NCBI GenBank assembly: GCA_030834695.1
Contig: JAUQXK010000064.1
Coordinates: forward strand, 1 to 64,000
Direction of reading: 5' to 3'
Length of the DNA stretch: 64,000 nt
Origin: Desulfobacterales bacterium
Lineage (GTDB): Bacteria; Desulfobacterota; Desulfobacteria; Desulfobacterales; SpSt-501
Part shown: piece by piece, positions 53,437 to 62,731 of the stretch
Layout of the letters: each line of letters starts with the position of its first letter
Numbering within the stretch: the stretch's first letter is position 1
Notes under the pieces: model-generated
Database searches by the model: none
Seen by the model: the letters and a program-made list of their open reading frames with translations, nothing else
Told to the model about the DNA's origin: nothing
Program-made: the position numbers and the translations under genes

Positions 53437-54168
53437 TCACTTCAACAGATACTCCGGCTTTACATGACGCATGGCCCTGAAGATATTGCCCTTGATTTTC
53501 CGATTGCTGCGGTAAAGCGGTTCGAGAAGGTCCTTGATGGCGGCCCTCCGCGACCGGCCGGCCGACGGGCACGGGTTGACGGTTACCGGCAGATCCCATT
53601 CGCGCACGAAACGGCGGATCAGGTGTCCGTCGGCGTAGGCCATGGGCCGAACCACCCTGAAACGGCCGTTGAACAAGTCCTGAGCCGGCCGCATCGTGCT
53701 GATTTCGCCCGAGTAGCAGATATTCAGGAAAAGCGTCTCGATCACATCGTCCCGATTGTGGCCGAGCGCCAACGTGCAGCAACCCAGCTGTGCGGCGATT
53801 TCAAAAAGCCGTTTGCGGCGTAAGCGCGCGCACAGGAAACAGGGATTTTCGCGATTCAGGGGGCCGTGGCTGACGACACCGAAATCGGTCACCTCGGTCC
53901 GCAGCGGCACCTCCAGCCGCTCGCAAAACGGCCGCATCGCTTCGGCGCCGCTTCCGCCGAATCCCGGGTCGATGTAGGCCGCCTCCAGATGGTAGGCAAC
54001 GCGAACGCGCGACCGCCGCTCGGCAAGCATCCACAGGAGGGTCAGGCTATCGCATCCGCCCGATAGCCCCACCAGGATTCGATCCCCGTCCCGGATCATG
54101 TCATAATCGTGGATGGCTTTGCCCACGGCGCGGTTCAGCGCCTTGTATGCATAACCGGAGCCGCGCAA
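53437..54168 (-). CDS. TtcA-like tRNA 2-thiolation ATP pyrophosphatase
   Basis: The protein is 243 residues. A PP-loop (SGGCDS, near residue 36-41) binds ATP, a CFLCARLRRKRLFEIA segment carries the paired cysteines that hold a 4Fe-4S cluster, and LALGHNRDDVIETLFLN follows. A third cysteine lies in NPCPSAG. These mark TtcA, which thiolates cytidine 32 of some tRNAs. The PP-loop has C where many family members have K. The start is a TTG with GAGGA 10 bases upstream; the next ATG would cut off the conserved N-terminus. Confidence 0.9.
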   Translation of the reverse strand: MRGSGYAYKALNRAVGKAIHDYDMIRDGDRILVGLSGGCDSLTLLWMLAERRSRVRVAYHLEAAYIDPGFGGSGAEAMRPFCERLEVPLRTEVTDFGVVSHGPLNRENPCFLCARLRRKRLFEIAAQLGCCTLALGHNRDDVIETLFLNICYSGEISTMRPAQDLFNGRFRVVRPMAYADGHLIRRFVREWDLPVTVNPCPSAGRSRRAAIKDLLEPLYRSNRKIKGNIFRAMRHVKPEYLLK

Positions 54169-54175
54169 CCGGCCG

Positions 54176-54382
54176 CTATTCCTCGTCGGGCTTGGGCTCC
54201 CTTGATACGATGCGCCCGGCGGCGATCTCTCTCAGGGAAATAACGACGTCCTCGTTCTTGGGAGAGCTGACCAGATAGTCGGAGCCCTCTCGAATCTGCC
54301 GCACTCGCCGGGCCACCATATTGACCAGCTGAAAGCGGTTGGGAACTTTCTTCAGACAATCTTCAACCGTGATCCGTGCCAC
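54176..54382 (-). CDS. rpoZ: DNA-directed RNA polymerase omega subunit
   Basis: The protein is 68 residues. It starts MARITVEDCLKKVPNRFQLV and continues with ARRVRQIREGS, as in omega, and ends with an acidic tail. It helps assemble RNA polymerase. The next gene (ttcA-like) begins 7 bases downstream; greA ends 29 bases upstream. All three lie on the same strand. Confidence 0.95.
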   Translation of the reverse strand: MARITVEDCLKKVPNRFQLVNMVARRVRQIREGSDYLVSSPKNEDVVISLREIAAGRIVSREPKPDEE

Positions 54383-54411
54383 GTTGCGTCCTCCATAACA
54401 GGGGTTGGGGT

Positions 54412-54882
54412 CTAACAGATTTCAACCAGCTCGTAAGCGCGTTTGCCGCCCGGCACATCGATCACCAGCTCGTCGCCGGGCTTCCGTCCCAGAATGGCTC
54501 GGCCCAACGGCGAGGCGATGGAAATGCGCCCGTTTCCGATGTCCGACTCGTCCGGGCCGACCAGTTGATACTCCACGCCCTGCCCGGTTTCCAGGTTCTC
54601 CAGCCGCACGCGGCTGCCGAACACCGCCCGGTCCTTGGGCAAATTGTGGGGATGAATGATCTCCAGACAGGCCAGTTTGTATTCCAACTCGATGATGCGG
54701 CCTTCGATAAACCCCTGGCGGTCTTTGGCGGCAGCGTATTCCGCGTTCTCGCTCAGATCGCCGTGGGCCCGCGCTTCCTCGATCGCTCGAATGTTTTCGG
54801 GGCGCTCGACGCGCTTGAGATTCTCAAGTTCTCGCCGGATGGCCTGGTAGCCTTCCGGAGTGACAGGGATTCGTTCCAACAT
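54412..54882 (-). CDS. greA: Transcription elongation factor GreA
   Basis: The protein is 156 residues, the standard length. The N-terminal coiled coil (about 8-75) ends with the DLSENAEYAAAKDRQGFIEGRI segment holding the two acidic tip residues that enter the polymerase channel. The C-terminal FKBP-like domain has QLVGPDESDI and ISIASPLGRAILGRKPGDEL. It rescues backtracked RNA polymerase. It precedes rpoZ, a functionally linked gene. Confidence 0.97.
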   Translation of the reverse strand: MLERIPVTPEGYQAIRRELENLKRVERPENIRAIEEARAHGDLSENAEYAAAKDRQGFIEGRIIELEYKLACLEIIHPHNLPKDRAVFGSRVRLENLETGQGVEYQLVGPDESDIGNGRISIASPLGRAILGRKPGDELVIDVPGGKRAYELVEIC

Positions 54883-54933
54883 TTCACACCTGATGTCGAA
54901 TGGCAGTTTCTCGCAGAGGTTGCCCCAACCGGC

Positions 54934-55956
54934 CTACAAATATGTCTGCGTCAGTATCTGACCGATCTGAACGGCGTTGGTGGCCGCGCCCTTGCGGATA
55001 TTGTCCGCAACGATCCACAGGTTGATTCCGTTCGGAACGGATTCGTCCCTGCGGATGCGCCCGACCAGCGTCAGATCCTGTCCGGCTGCATCCGTTGCTA
55101 ACGGATAGCGGCTCTGAGAAGGATCGTCGACCACCTGGACCCCGGGGGCCGAGGCTAAAATCTGCCGCACCGCCTCCGGCGAACAGGGCCGTTCGGTTTC
55201 CACATTGACCGATTCACTGTGGCTGAAAAAGACCGGCACCCGCACCGTGGTCGCCGTGACGGCCAGCGTCGGGGCTTCCATGATCTTGCGGGTTTCATTC
55301 ACCATTTTCATTTCTTCCTTGGTATAGCCATTGTCCAGAAACTTGTCGATATGCGGCAGGCAGTTAAACGCAATGCGATGCGGATAGACCGACCGCTCGA
55401 CGGGCAGGAAGTTGATCATGGCCCGGGTCTGGTTGAACAATTCATCAATGGCCTTTTTACCGGTGCCGGACACCGATTGATAGGTGGACACCACAATGCG
55501 TCGAATGCCGAATTTCTGGTGGATCGGGTTCAAGGCGACCACCATTTGAATCGTCGAACAGTTGGGATTGGCGATGATTCCCTTCTGCGTATACTGGGCC
55601 ACGGCGTGCGGGTTGACCTCGGGCACCACGAGCGGAACCTGGGGATCCATGCGCCAGGCGCTCGAGTTGTCGATCACGACGCAGCCATCTTGGGCGGCGT
55701 ACGGAGCGAATCTCTCACTGGTGCCGCCGCCGGCCGAAAAGAGCGCGATGTCGATGCCCTTGAACGACCGTTCGGTCAATTCCTGCACTTCGATAGAATC
55801 TCCCCGGAACTTCAACTTCCGCCCGACTGAGCGCGACGACGCCAGCAACGTCAGATGGTTGACCGGAAAGTTCATCTCCTCGAGACACGCGGTCATCTGG
55901 TTGCCGACCGCGCCGGTCGCTCCCACAACTGCCACGTGAAACTGTCTAGATCCCAT
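54934..55956 (-). CDS. asd: Aspartate-semialdehyde dehydrogenase
   Basis: The protein is 340 residues. The N-terminus has the NADP fold motif VAVVGATGAVG. The catalytic cysteine is in NPNCSTIQM and SGTGKKAIDEL follows. It makes aspartate semialdehyde for lysine, diaminopimelate, threonine and methionine synthesis. A strong AGGAGG lies 6 bases before the ATG at 55956; a frame 7 codons longer lacks such support. It is the likely first gene of the asd / greA / rpoZ / ttcA / folE2 run. Confidence 0.97.
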   Translation of the reverse strand: MGSRQFHVAVVGATGAVGNQMTACLEEMNFPVNHLTLLASSRSVGRKLKFRGDSIEVQELTERSFKGIDIALFSAGGGTSERFAPYAAQDGCVVIDNSSAWRMDPQVPLVVPEVNPHAVAQYTQKGIIANPNCSTIQMVVALNPIHQKFGIRRIVVSTYQSVSGTGKKAIDELFNQTRAMINFLPVERSVYPHRIAFNCLPHIDKFLDNGYTKEEMKMVNETRKIMEAPTLAVTATTVRVPVFFSHSESVNVETERPCSPEAVRQILASAPGVQVVDDPSQSRYPLATDAAGQDLTLVGRIRRDESVPNGINLWIVADNIRKGAATNAVQIGQILTQTYL

Positions 55957-56071
55957 TTTATCCCTCCTGAACACCAAAGCCCGCCCAGTGTCGCTTCGCC
56001 TGCGTCCCAGCCGGCTTTGCCTCTGCCATGCGATCCCGATGCGATAGCGGTCGTTTAATCATGATGATGCA

Positions 56072-56761
56072 TTATGGATGGGCGTCGCCGTCGGGGAAAC
56101 TGCCGAGAATCGAGGTTCCAGCCTGGACTCGGTCGCCCACCGACACCGCCGGGGTCACGTCCTGAGGCAGGTAAACATCCAAACGCGATCCGAAGCAGAT
56201 CATGCCGAACCGCTGGCCTCGGCGCACGGTATCGTCGCATTGCACCTGACAGATGATGCGGCGCGCGATCAGCCCGGCGACCTGAACGACACACAGCCGC
56301 CTCCCCATGCCGGTCTCCAGAAAGACGGCGTTATGTTCATTGCGCATAGAGGCTTCGGCTCGGTCCGCCGCAACGAACTTACCCGGCTGATAGCGGATGC
56401 GATAAACCCGCCCTTCAACCGGGATACGATTGACGTGCACATTGAAAACCGACATGAAGATACTGATTTTGGTGACATCCTCGTCGAAAAAAGGATTCCC
56501 CTTAGTCCGCCCCACGGAAATCACACGGCCGTCGGCCGGTGATACCACCACCCCCGAGCGATTGGGGATCAGCCGGTCGGGGTCCCTGAAAAAACCGGCG
56601 ATGCACAGTGTGCCGACCAGTGCGGCCAGCGCCAGGGGAGTCAGCGCCAACAACGCCAGCACCAGTGTAACAAAGGCTGCTCCGAATAACAGCGGATACC
56701 CGGCTTTGGCAATTGGGAACGCCCAACGGCTGGGAGGATCCGACCAAATAAAGTCATCCAT
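56072..56761 (-). CDS. psd: Phosphatidylserine decarboxylase (short form)
   Basis: The protein is 229 residues. It has two membrane-spanning stretches (about 15-60), FFRDPDRLIPNRSGVVVSPADG, IFMSVFNVHVNRIPVEG and the pyruvoyl-cleavage motif RFGMICFGSRLDVYLP, in which the serine becomes the pyruvoyl cofactor of the alpha chain. Phosphatidylserine is decarboxylated to phosphatidylethanolamine. The short size fits type II enzymes. No pssA is adjacent. A GGGAC lies about 10 bases before the ATG at 56761. Confidence 0.95.
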   Translation of the reverse strand: MDDFIWSDPPSRWAFPIAKAGYPLLFGAAFVTLVLALLALTPLALAALVGTLCIAGFFRDPDRLIPNRSGVVVSPADGRVISVGRTKGNPFFDEDVTKISIFMSVFNVHVNRIPVEGRVYRIRYQPGKFVAADRAEASMRNEHNAVFLETGMGRRLCVVQVAGLIARRIICQVQCDDTVRRGQRFGMICFGSRLDVYLPQDVTPAVSVGDRVQAGTSILGSFPDGDAHP

Positions 56762-56809
56762 GTTCGGCTGTCCCAAAGCTTGTGTTTGCTCTTTTAGCCA
56801 AAAATTTTT

Positions 56810-56838
56810 TTAATAGTTGATATATTTGGTTTTGTCAA
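56810..56838 (-). promoter_or_regulatory. Putative sigma-70 promoter for psd
   Basis: A perfect TTGACA (56838..56833), 17-base spacer and TATTAA (56815..56810) on the minus strand, within AT-rich DNA about 50 bases before the psd ATG. One of the best matches in this window. Confidence 0.6.
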
Positions 56839-56856
56839 TAAAAACTAATGGATATA

Positions 56857-57585
56857 TTAGACGCCCGTTGCCCCATGAACGGCCGGGGAGCAGCGTATGC
56901 GCAACTCGGCATCCGATTGGCGCAGGTAGTGCGGAACGAGAAGGTTCGCATCAAAGGCCCGTACTCTCCCCGCCAGGCGCGGTTGGGCCAAGCGTGCCAG
57001 CGTCCCCGCCCGCGGGAAATTGCGCTCCGGCGGGACAAACTCGGCCCGGTCGCCCAAGACCGATCGAATGCGCTCCTGATAGCGTTCGGCTCCATCGCCG
57101 ATGAAAAGATGCGGTGAGTCGATCGTGCGCAACACGTCCTCCAGCGGAAGCACTTGCTCCGGTGTCAATTGCTCCAGACGGCCGCCGTGTTCACGATAAC
57201 GGCCGGCATAGACCTCGCCTTTGCGAGCGTCCATAAGCGCCCAGATGCTCTGGGGCCAGGGCAGGCAGGCGCCGGCCAACGCCTCCAGGCTCGAAACTCC
57301 CACGCAGGGTTTGTCGCCAGCCAGCGCCAATCCCTTGACCGTACTGATTCCGATGCGCAACCCGGTAAACGATCCGGGCCCGATCGACACCGCCATCCCG
57401 TCGATCGCCTGAACCGTCAGGTTCGCCGATTTCAGCACCGCTTGGATCATCCCCATCAGATGTTCGGAATGGGTCCGGTCCGACAGCACCGCCGTTTCAG
57501 CGACCAGCCGCCCCCCGACTTGCACGGCAACGCTGCAGCAACGGGTGGCCGTGTCAACGGCCAGGATCCTCAATTCCGGTTGCAT
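56857..57585 (-). CDS. tsaB: tRNA threonylcarbamoyladenosine biosynthesis protein TsaB
   Basis: The protein is 242 residues. It opens RILAVDTATRCCSVAV and has HSEHLMGMI and the IGPGSFTGLRIGISTVKGLAL signature. TsaB is the inactive-ASKHA partner of TsaD in forming N6-threonylcarbamoyl-adenosine 37 in tRNA. It follows lon by 44 bases on the same strand. Confidence 0.95.
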   Translation of the reverse strand: MQPELRILAVDTATRCCSVAVQVGGRLVAETAVLSDRTHSEHLMGMIQAVLKSANLTVQAIDGMAVSIGPGSFTGLRIGISTVKGLALAGDKPCVGVSSLEALAGACLPWPQSIWALMDARKGEVYAGRYREHGGRLEQLTPEQVLPLEDVLRTIDSPHLFIGDGAERYQERIRSVLGDRAEFVPPERNFPRAGTLARLAQPRLAGRVRAFDANLLVPHYLRQSDAELRIRCSPAVHGATGV

Positions 57586-57629
57586 TTCAGATTCATCCCG
57601 ATCTTCCGATGTCGGCGTCGCCAGGCCGA

Positions 57630-60047
57630 TCAGCGTCGTACAGACTTGCCCCGGGTTCGTGGCCGTTCTTTTTTCGGGGGTTCCAAAGCGTTTTCCAGCA
57701 CTTCTTCCATCGTTTTCACCGGTATGAATTTCAGTCGTCGCTTAAGATTCTGGGGGATTTCCACAAGATCTTTCACATTTTTTCTGGGAATGATCACGGC
57801 CTTGATGCCGGCCCGCACGGCACCGAGGGCTTTTTCCTTAAGGCCGCCGATCGGCAGCACGCGCCCCCGCAGCGTGACCTCTCCGGTCATCGCGACGTCA
57901 TTTCGGACCGCATTCCCGCTCAAAATGGACACCAGCGCCGTCGCCATCGCGATCCCCGCCGAGGGACCGTCTTTCGGAATCGCTCCCGCCGGCACGTGGA
58001 TGTGAACATCTTGCGTATCCAGGCCGCTTTGCTTGATGCGTGTCTGTTTTATATAGCCGCGCGCAAACGTCACGGCGGCCCGGGCGGATTCCTGCATCAC
58101 CTCCCCCAGCTGACCCGTAATGATGAGATCACCCTTACCCTTTATCAAGGAGGCCTCGACATAAAGCACCTCGCCGCCGGCCTGGGTCCACGCCAGCCCT
58201 GTAGCCAGTCCCATCTGGCTGACCTCCTGGTCCATTTCCGGAATGAACTTGGCGGGGCCCAGATATTTCGCCAGACTTTGCTGAGTGATGCCTGCCGGCT
58301 GGAGCTGTCCCTCGGCAATGCGGCGGGCGATCTTTCTGCAGATGTTGCCGATTTCGCGATCCAGGTTTCGCACACCGGCTTCGGAGGTATATTCCGCGAT
58401 GATTTGCCGCAGGGCTTTTTCGCTGATGGCGATCTGCTTGGCCTTCAATCCGCTCTCGCGGATTTGGCGCGGAATCAGGTGTCGGCGGGCGATTTCGACT
58501 TTTTCCTCTTCGGTGTAGCCCGATAAGGATATGACCTCCATACGATCCAGCAGCGCCGAAGGGATGGTGTCGGTGAGGTTGGCCGTCAGAATGAACATGA
58601 CCCGCGACAAGTCGAACGGCAGGTTCAGGTAATGATCGCTGAACGCAAAGTTCTGCTCCGGATCCAACGCCTCCAAAAGCGCAGAGGAAGGATCCCCCCG
58701 GAAGTCCGCTCCCAGCTTGTCGATTTCATCCATCATGAAGACGGGATTGCTCGTGCCGCATTGCTTGAGCCCCTGCAGGATCCGGCCCGGCAGGGCGCCG
58801 ATATAGGTGCGCCGGTGGCCTCGAATTTCGGCCTCATCCCGGATACCCCCGAGAGAAATACGCACGAACTTGCGTTTGACCGCACGCGCGATGGCCTGCC
58901 CCAGCGAAGTCTTCCCGACCCCCGGCGGCCCCACGAAGCACAAAATCGGGCCTTTCATGCGGGGATTCAGTTTGCGCACACTGAGGTATTCGAGGATGCG
59001 GTCTTTGATCGACGCCAGACCATAGTGTTCCCGGTCCAGGATCTGCCGTGCTTTGCGGATGTCGATGACGTCCGCGGACCATTTGCTCCAGGGCATCTCC
59101 ACCAGCCAATCGAGATAGGATCGAATGACATTGGACTCAGCCGAATCCGGATGCATCTGCTCCAGCCGTTTGAGCTGTTTGAGGGCCTCTTCATTGGCAT
59201 CCGTGGACATCCGGGCTTTCTTGATCTTGCGCTGGTACTCGTCTATTTCCGTCGAGCGTTCGTCGTGCTCACCCAACTCGCGGTAGATGGCGCGCACCTG
59301 CTCCCGGAGGTAGTAGTCGCGCTGGCTTTTCGAGATCTCATCCTTCACTTCCGACTGAATTTTGGCCTGCATGGCGGACAGTTCCAGCTCCCGCGACAGC
59401 AGATCGTTGATGCGTTTCAACCGCGCCACCGGCTCCAGGATCTCCAGCAGGGATTGGGCGTCTTCGATCTTAAGCCGGAGATTCGAAGCCACGAGATCCG
59501 CCAGCTTCCCGGGATCGTCGACGTTCTGGAGGATCGAGATGATGTCGGGGTTGATTTCGCCCCTCAGCGCCAGAATCTTCTCGGATTGTTCGCGCACATT
59601 GCGCATGAGCGCTTCCACTTCCAGCGTTACCTTCTCCACCGGCTCCTCGGGCAGCAGATCGATCTGAACGCGGTAGGGAGATCGTTTGCGTACGAACTTC
59701 GCAATGTTTCCCTTGGTCAACCCCTGAACGAGCACCTTCACGCGACCGTCGGGCAGTTTGAGCATGCGCAGCACCCGTCCGACGGTGCCGGTGCGGTAGA
59801 TATCGTCCTGAGATGGGTTCTCGACAGTCGGATCCTTCTGGGTCGCCAGAAAAACGAATCCGTTTCCGTTAACGGCATCTTCCACGGAGCGCACGGATTT
59901 CTCACGCCCCACGAACAAGGGCAGCAGCATGTCTGAAAAAATCACCACATCCCTGACGGGAAGCAGGGGAAGGTTCGTGGGAATTTCAGTGGTTTTGTCA
60001 TCCTCTTCGATAATACTGATCAAGTCGTCGCGGTCTGCCTCTGCCAT
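57630..60047 (-). CDS. lon: ATP-dependent Lon protease
   Basis: The protein is 805 residues. The substrate-binding LON domain occupies about 25-225, then a coiled-coil region, the AAA module with GPPGVGKT (K379), and the protease domain with catalytic serine S696 in KDGPSAGIAMA and lysine in VLPIGGLKEKALGA. It degrades damaged and regulatory proteins. The ATG at 60047 has AGGAG 5 bases upstream; a frame 24 codons longer lacks a better site. It is divergent from the prepilin peptidase gene. Confidence 0.97.
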   Translation of the reverse strand: MAEADRDDLISIIEEDDKTTEIPTNLPLLPVRDVVIFSDMLLPLFVGREKSVRSVEDAVNGNGFVFLATQKDPTVENPSQDDIYRTGTVGRVLRMLKLPDGRVKVLVQGLTKGNIAKFVRKRSPYRVQIDLLPEEPVEKVTLEVEALMRNVREQSEKILALRGEINPDIISILQNVDDPGKLADLVASNLRLKIEDAQSLLEILEPVARLKRINDLLSRELELSAMQAKIQSEVKDEISKSQRDYYLREQVRAIYRELGEHDERSTEIDEYQRKIKKARMSTDANEEALKQLKRLEQMHPDSAESNVIRSYLDWLVEMPWSKWSADVIDIRKARQILDREHYGLASIKDRILEYLSVRKLNPRMKGPILCFVGPPGVGKTSLGQAIARAVKRKFVRISLGGIRDEAEIRGHRRTYIGALPGRILQGLKQCGTSNPVFMMDEIDKLGADFRGDPSSALLEALDPEQNFAFSDHYLNLPFDLSRVMFILTANLTDTIPSALLDRMEVISLSGYTEEEKVEIARRHLIPRQIRESGLKAKQIAISEKALRQIIAEYTSEAGVRNLDREIGNICRKIARRIAEGQLQPAGITQQSLAKYLGPAKFIPEMDQEVSQMGLATGLAWTQAGGEVLYVEASLIKGKGDLIITGQLGEVMQESARAAVTFARGYIKQTRIKQSGLDTQDVHIHVPAGAIPKDGPSAGIAMATALVSILSGNAVRNDVAMTGEVTLRGRVLPIGGLKEKALGAVRAGIKAVIIPRKNVKDLVEIPQNLKRRLKFIPVKTMEEVLENALEPPKKERPRTRGKSVRR

Positions 60048-60210
60048 GCTTGCTCCTGCCATACATTCTGGGGTAACGCCGTTCGGGAAGCCTTTGAGCG
60101 GGAATTTTTTGGTAGGCAAATATCCGAAATCAGCTTATAATGCAAAAATTAGGCGCTTTTCCGGGTGGCGCCGAATAGCCTGCCCGATAATGTCATCTTT
60201 CAACTGGTAT

Positions 60211-60224
60211 GGCGTCAAGACGCC
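60211..60224. promoter_or_regulatory. Short perfect palindrome in the lon / prepilin-peptidase divergent gap
   Basis: GGCGTC and GACGCC are perfect inverted arms around AA, beside an AT-rich tract that continues to about 60260. The 298-base gap holds no gene. The site could be an operator for lon or for the divergent gene, or part of an RNA hairpin. No convincing heat-shock promoter was found by eye. Confidence 0.3.
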
Positions 60225-60345
60225 TAAAATTTAAATAATAACACATATTTCTAAATTAACAATCGAAACGGTGTCGCCCGCCGGCGGACAATGTCTTCTA
60301 GGCGAAAAAACGTCACCGGTCAAGCCCTACGACACGGGAGCGGTT

Positions 60346-61104
60346 ATGGAATGGGTCGGTTTTATCTTCGGCATGGTCATCGGCAGCTTTCTCAATGTTT
60401 GTATTTACCGGCTGCCGGTCTCACGGTCAATCGTTCGACCCCGGTCCCAGTGTCCGCAGTGCGGTCATCCGATCCGTGCCTTCGACAACATTCCCGTGCT
60501 GAGCTATCTGGTCCTGCGGGGCCGCTGCCGTGACTGCGGGGCGCGGATCCCTCTGCGCTATCCGCTGGTTGAAGCTCTCAGCGGAGCTTTCGCTGCCATG
60601 GCGGTCGCCCGGTTCGGCTTTGGCTGGCAGGCCGCCTTGATGTTTGCGCTGATCGCAGCGCTTCTCGTCATCACCTTCATCGACCTGGATCATCGGATCA
60701 TCCCCGACGCGATCACCTTGCCAGGTATTCCGATCGGCCTGGCCGCCAGCTTCGGCCCCGGATGGATATCCCCGTCCGAATCGCTGATCGGCATCCTGGC
60801 GGGGGGTGGCAGCCTTTTTCTGGTGGCCTGGGGATACCAGCTGATCACGCAGCGCGAGGGCATGGGCGGCGGCGATATCAAGCTGCTCGCCATGATCGGC
60901 GCCTTCATGGGTTGGAAAGGCGTTCTTTTCACGATCTTCGTCGCCTCCCTCACCGGCACCCTCGCCGGAATGGCTTTGATCTGCCGCCGCCGGGGAGACA
61001 TGAAGCTAGCGGTCCCTTTCGGCCCCTTCCTGGCGGTGGGTGCCATCGCCTATCTATTCATCGGAACCGAACTTTGGTCGTGGTATATCGCCGCAGTTCG
61101 ATAG
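60346..61104 (+). CDS. Prepilin peptidase / methyltransferase (PilD family)
   Basis: The protein is 252 residues, an integral membrane protein with several hydrophobic helices. The N-terminal domain has the GSFLNVCIYRLP motif and two CXXC pairs (CPQCGHPI and CRDCGARI), which bind zinc. The aspartates needed for A24 peptidase activity are in TFIDLDHRIIPD and GMGGGDIKLLA. It cleaves and N-methylates type IV prepilins and pseudopilins. GGGAG lies 5 bases before the ATG; a longer GTG frame exists. No pilus gene is adjacent. Confidence 0.95.
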   Translation: MEWVGFIFGMVIGSFLNVCIYRLPVSRSIVRPRSQCPQCGHPIRAFDNIPVLSYLVLRGRCRDCGARIPLRYPLVEALSGAFAAMAVARFGFGWQAALMFALIAALLVITFIDLDHRIIPDAITLPGIPIGLAASFGPGWISPSESLIGILAGGGSLFLVAWGYQLITQREGMGGGDIKLLAMIGAFMGWKGVLFTIFVASLTGTLAGMALICRRRGDMKLAVPFGPFLAVGAIAYLFIGTELWSWYIAAVR

Positions 61105-61377
61105 CATCGACGGCCGACAACCACCATGCGGATGGCCGAGTTCTCAGACACCCAAGCGGCTGCCGCCAAAATCCGGGCTGCCGGAGTCACCCGCACGACG
61201 GCTGCTGGGCCACCGATGACGGAAGTGAGTTGGAGTTTGTGGAATGGCGGGATTTCGATTCGGGATGTGGCGCGCACGCTGTGCAGCGCATAAGCGCTAG
61301 GCCGAGACGTCGAAAATTCCATCTCGGGCGGCACCGTTCGTTTATCGGAATGGAATCTTCGCGCCCTCGGCCGCTTC

Positions 61378-61923
61378 TCAAGCCCTTGCGGCGCCAGTCA
61401 AGCCCATTCCCAGTTGCAGGGCCTTCTGGTTCATCTCTAAAAAATCAGACGGAACACGGGTCTTCAGGACATTGATGATGGACGTGGGTTTGACCACATC
61501 GGTGAGCGCAATCAGTGCCCCGAGCATGCAAATGTTGAAGACAATGGGCTTGCCGATCTGCTCCATCACGGTACGGTAGATGGGAAGCTCGCGCTGAAGG
61601 GCATCCACCTTGCGCTGGATTTTAACGTAGCGGCTGTCGGTGATCAAGAGCCCCCCCGGCCGGATGATCGCGGAAAACCGGTTGTAGGCTTCTTGGGTGA
61701 GGCAAACCAGGACATTCGGCTGGAGCACTTTCGGGTAGTAGATCGGGGTATCCGCAATGATCACATCGGAGCGCGTCGCCCCCCCCCGGGCCTCGGCGCC
61801 GTAGGACTGCGATTGGACCGCATTCAGCCCTTCACACAAGACCGCTGCCTCTGCGAGAATGATGGCAGCCGTGATGACGCCCTGCCCCCCCGAACCTGAA
61901 AACACCAGTCTGCACCGTTCCAT
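61378..61923 (-). CDS. korC: 2-oxoacid:ferredoxin oxidoreductase, gamma subunit
   Basis: The protein is 181 residues. It starts RLVFSGSGGQGVITAAIILAEAA and has QSQSYGAEARGGATRSDVIIAD, the signature of the KorC/IorB-type gamma chain. It forms part of the coenzyme A binding site of the complex. Its ATG overlaps the korB stop by one base (TGATG). The ORF downstream to the prepilin peptidase end is a 273-base convergent gap without a clear gene. Confidence 0.95.
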   Translation of the reverse strand: MERCRLVFSGSGGQGVITAAIILAEAAVLCEGLNAVQSQSYGAEARGGATRSDVIIADTPIYYPKVLQPNVLVCLTQEAYNRFSAIIRPGGLLITDSRYVKIQRKVDALQRELPIYRTVMEQIGKPIVFNICMLGALIALTDVVKPTSIINVLKTRVPSDFLEMNQKALQLGMGLTGAARA

Positions 61924-62729
61924 CAGCTGCGCCCTTTCATCGCCCGCTCGACGATTTTCTGATATTCCTCACAGTACTCCGGCCCCTCCTGCTGAACGAA
62001 GATGCCGCGCTCGATGAGTTCCGGGTGCTCCTGCTTGGCCTTCGATCCGATCGGAGTGGTGTGGTCCTTGAACCATTTGATCATCTCCGGGGCATCGCCG
62101 ATCTTATTCTTGCGCCCGAAATAGGTCGGGCACTGGGTCAGCACTTCGACGACCGAAAAGCCTTTGTGCAGAATGGCCTTTTCGATGACCTCCGTCATTT
62201 GCTGGGCGTGATAGCTGGTGGCGCGCGCCACAAACGTGGCTCCCGCTGCCTTGGACAGCTCCACCACGTCGAAGCTTTTGTCGATCGTCCGATAAGGGGC
62301 CGTTGAGGCGCTGATATTAGACCCGGACAGCGGTGAAAACTGGCCGCCGGTCATTCCGTAAATGCGGTTGTTCATGACGATCGCCGTCATGTCCACATTG
62401 CGTCGCGCCGCATGAATAAAGTGGTTGCCGCCGATCGCCAATGCATCCCCGTCCCCCATCGGCACGATGATCTTGAGCTCCGGGCGGGCGAGCTTGACGC
62501 CCGTGGCGAAGGCCAGGGCCCGGCCGTGAATGGTGTGCATGGTGTGAAAATCCACATAGCCGGTGATGCGCGAGGAGCACCCGATCCCTGAAACCATCAC
62601 GATTTCGTTCTTGGACAGGCCCAAATTCTCAATCGCCCGGATGAGGCCGCCGAGAACTTCCCCATGCCCGCACCCCGGGCACCAAAGGTGCGGAAAGAAC
62701 CGTTCCCTCAGATAGTCCTTGACTGCCAT
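61923..62729 (-). CDS. korB: 2-oxoacid:ferredoxin oxidoreductase, beta subunit (thiamine diphosphate binding)
   Basis: The protein is 268 residues. The cofactor site is visible as CPGCGHGEVLGG near residue 18-29 and GDGDALAIGGNHF, with NNRIYGMTGGQ. It binds thiamine diphosphate and, in the family, contributes iron-sulfur cysteines. It decarboxylates a 2-oxoacid, probably 2-oxoglutarate, passing electrons to ferredoxin. It begins 2 bases after the korA stop. Confidence 0.95.
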   Translation of the reverse strand: MAVKDYLRERFFPHLWCPGCGHGEVLGGLIRAIENLGLSKNEIVMVSGIGCSSRITGYVDFHTMHTIHGRALAFATGVKLARPELKIIVPMGDGDALAIGGNHFIHAARRNVDMTAIVMNNRIYGMTGGQFSPLSGSNISASTAPYRTIDKSFDVVELSKAAGATFVARATSYHAQQMTEVIEKAILHKGFSVVEVLTQCPTYFGRKNKIGDAPEMIKWFKDHTTPIGSKAKQEHPELIERGIFVQQEGPEYCEEYQKIVERAMKGRS

Positions 62730-62731
62730 CG

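Noticed and set aside
61050-61334. Minus-strand 94-codon frame and a plus-strand 55-codon frame (from about 61124) in the gap between prepilin peptidase and korC
   Set aside because: Neither has a good ribosome-binding site or recognisable motif. A degenerate gene remnant is possible but cannot be supported.
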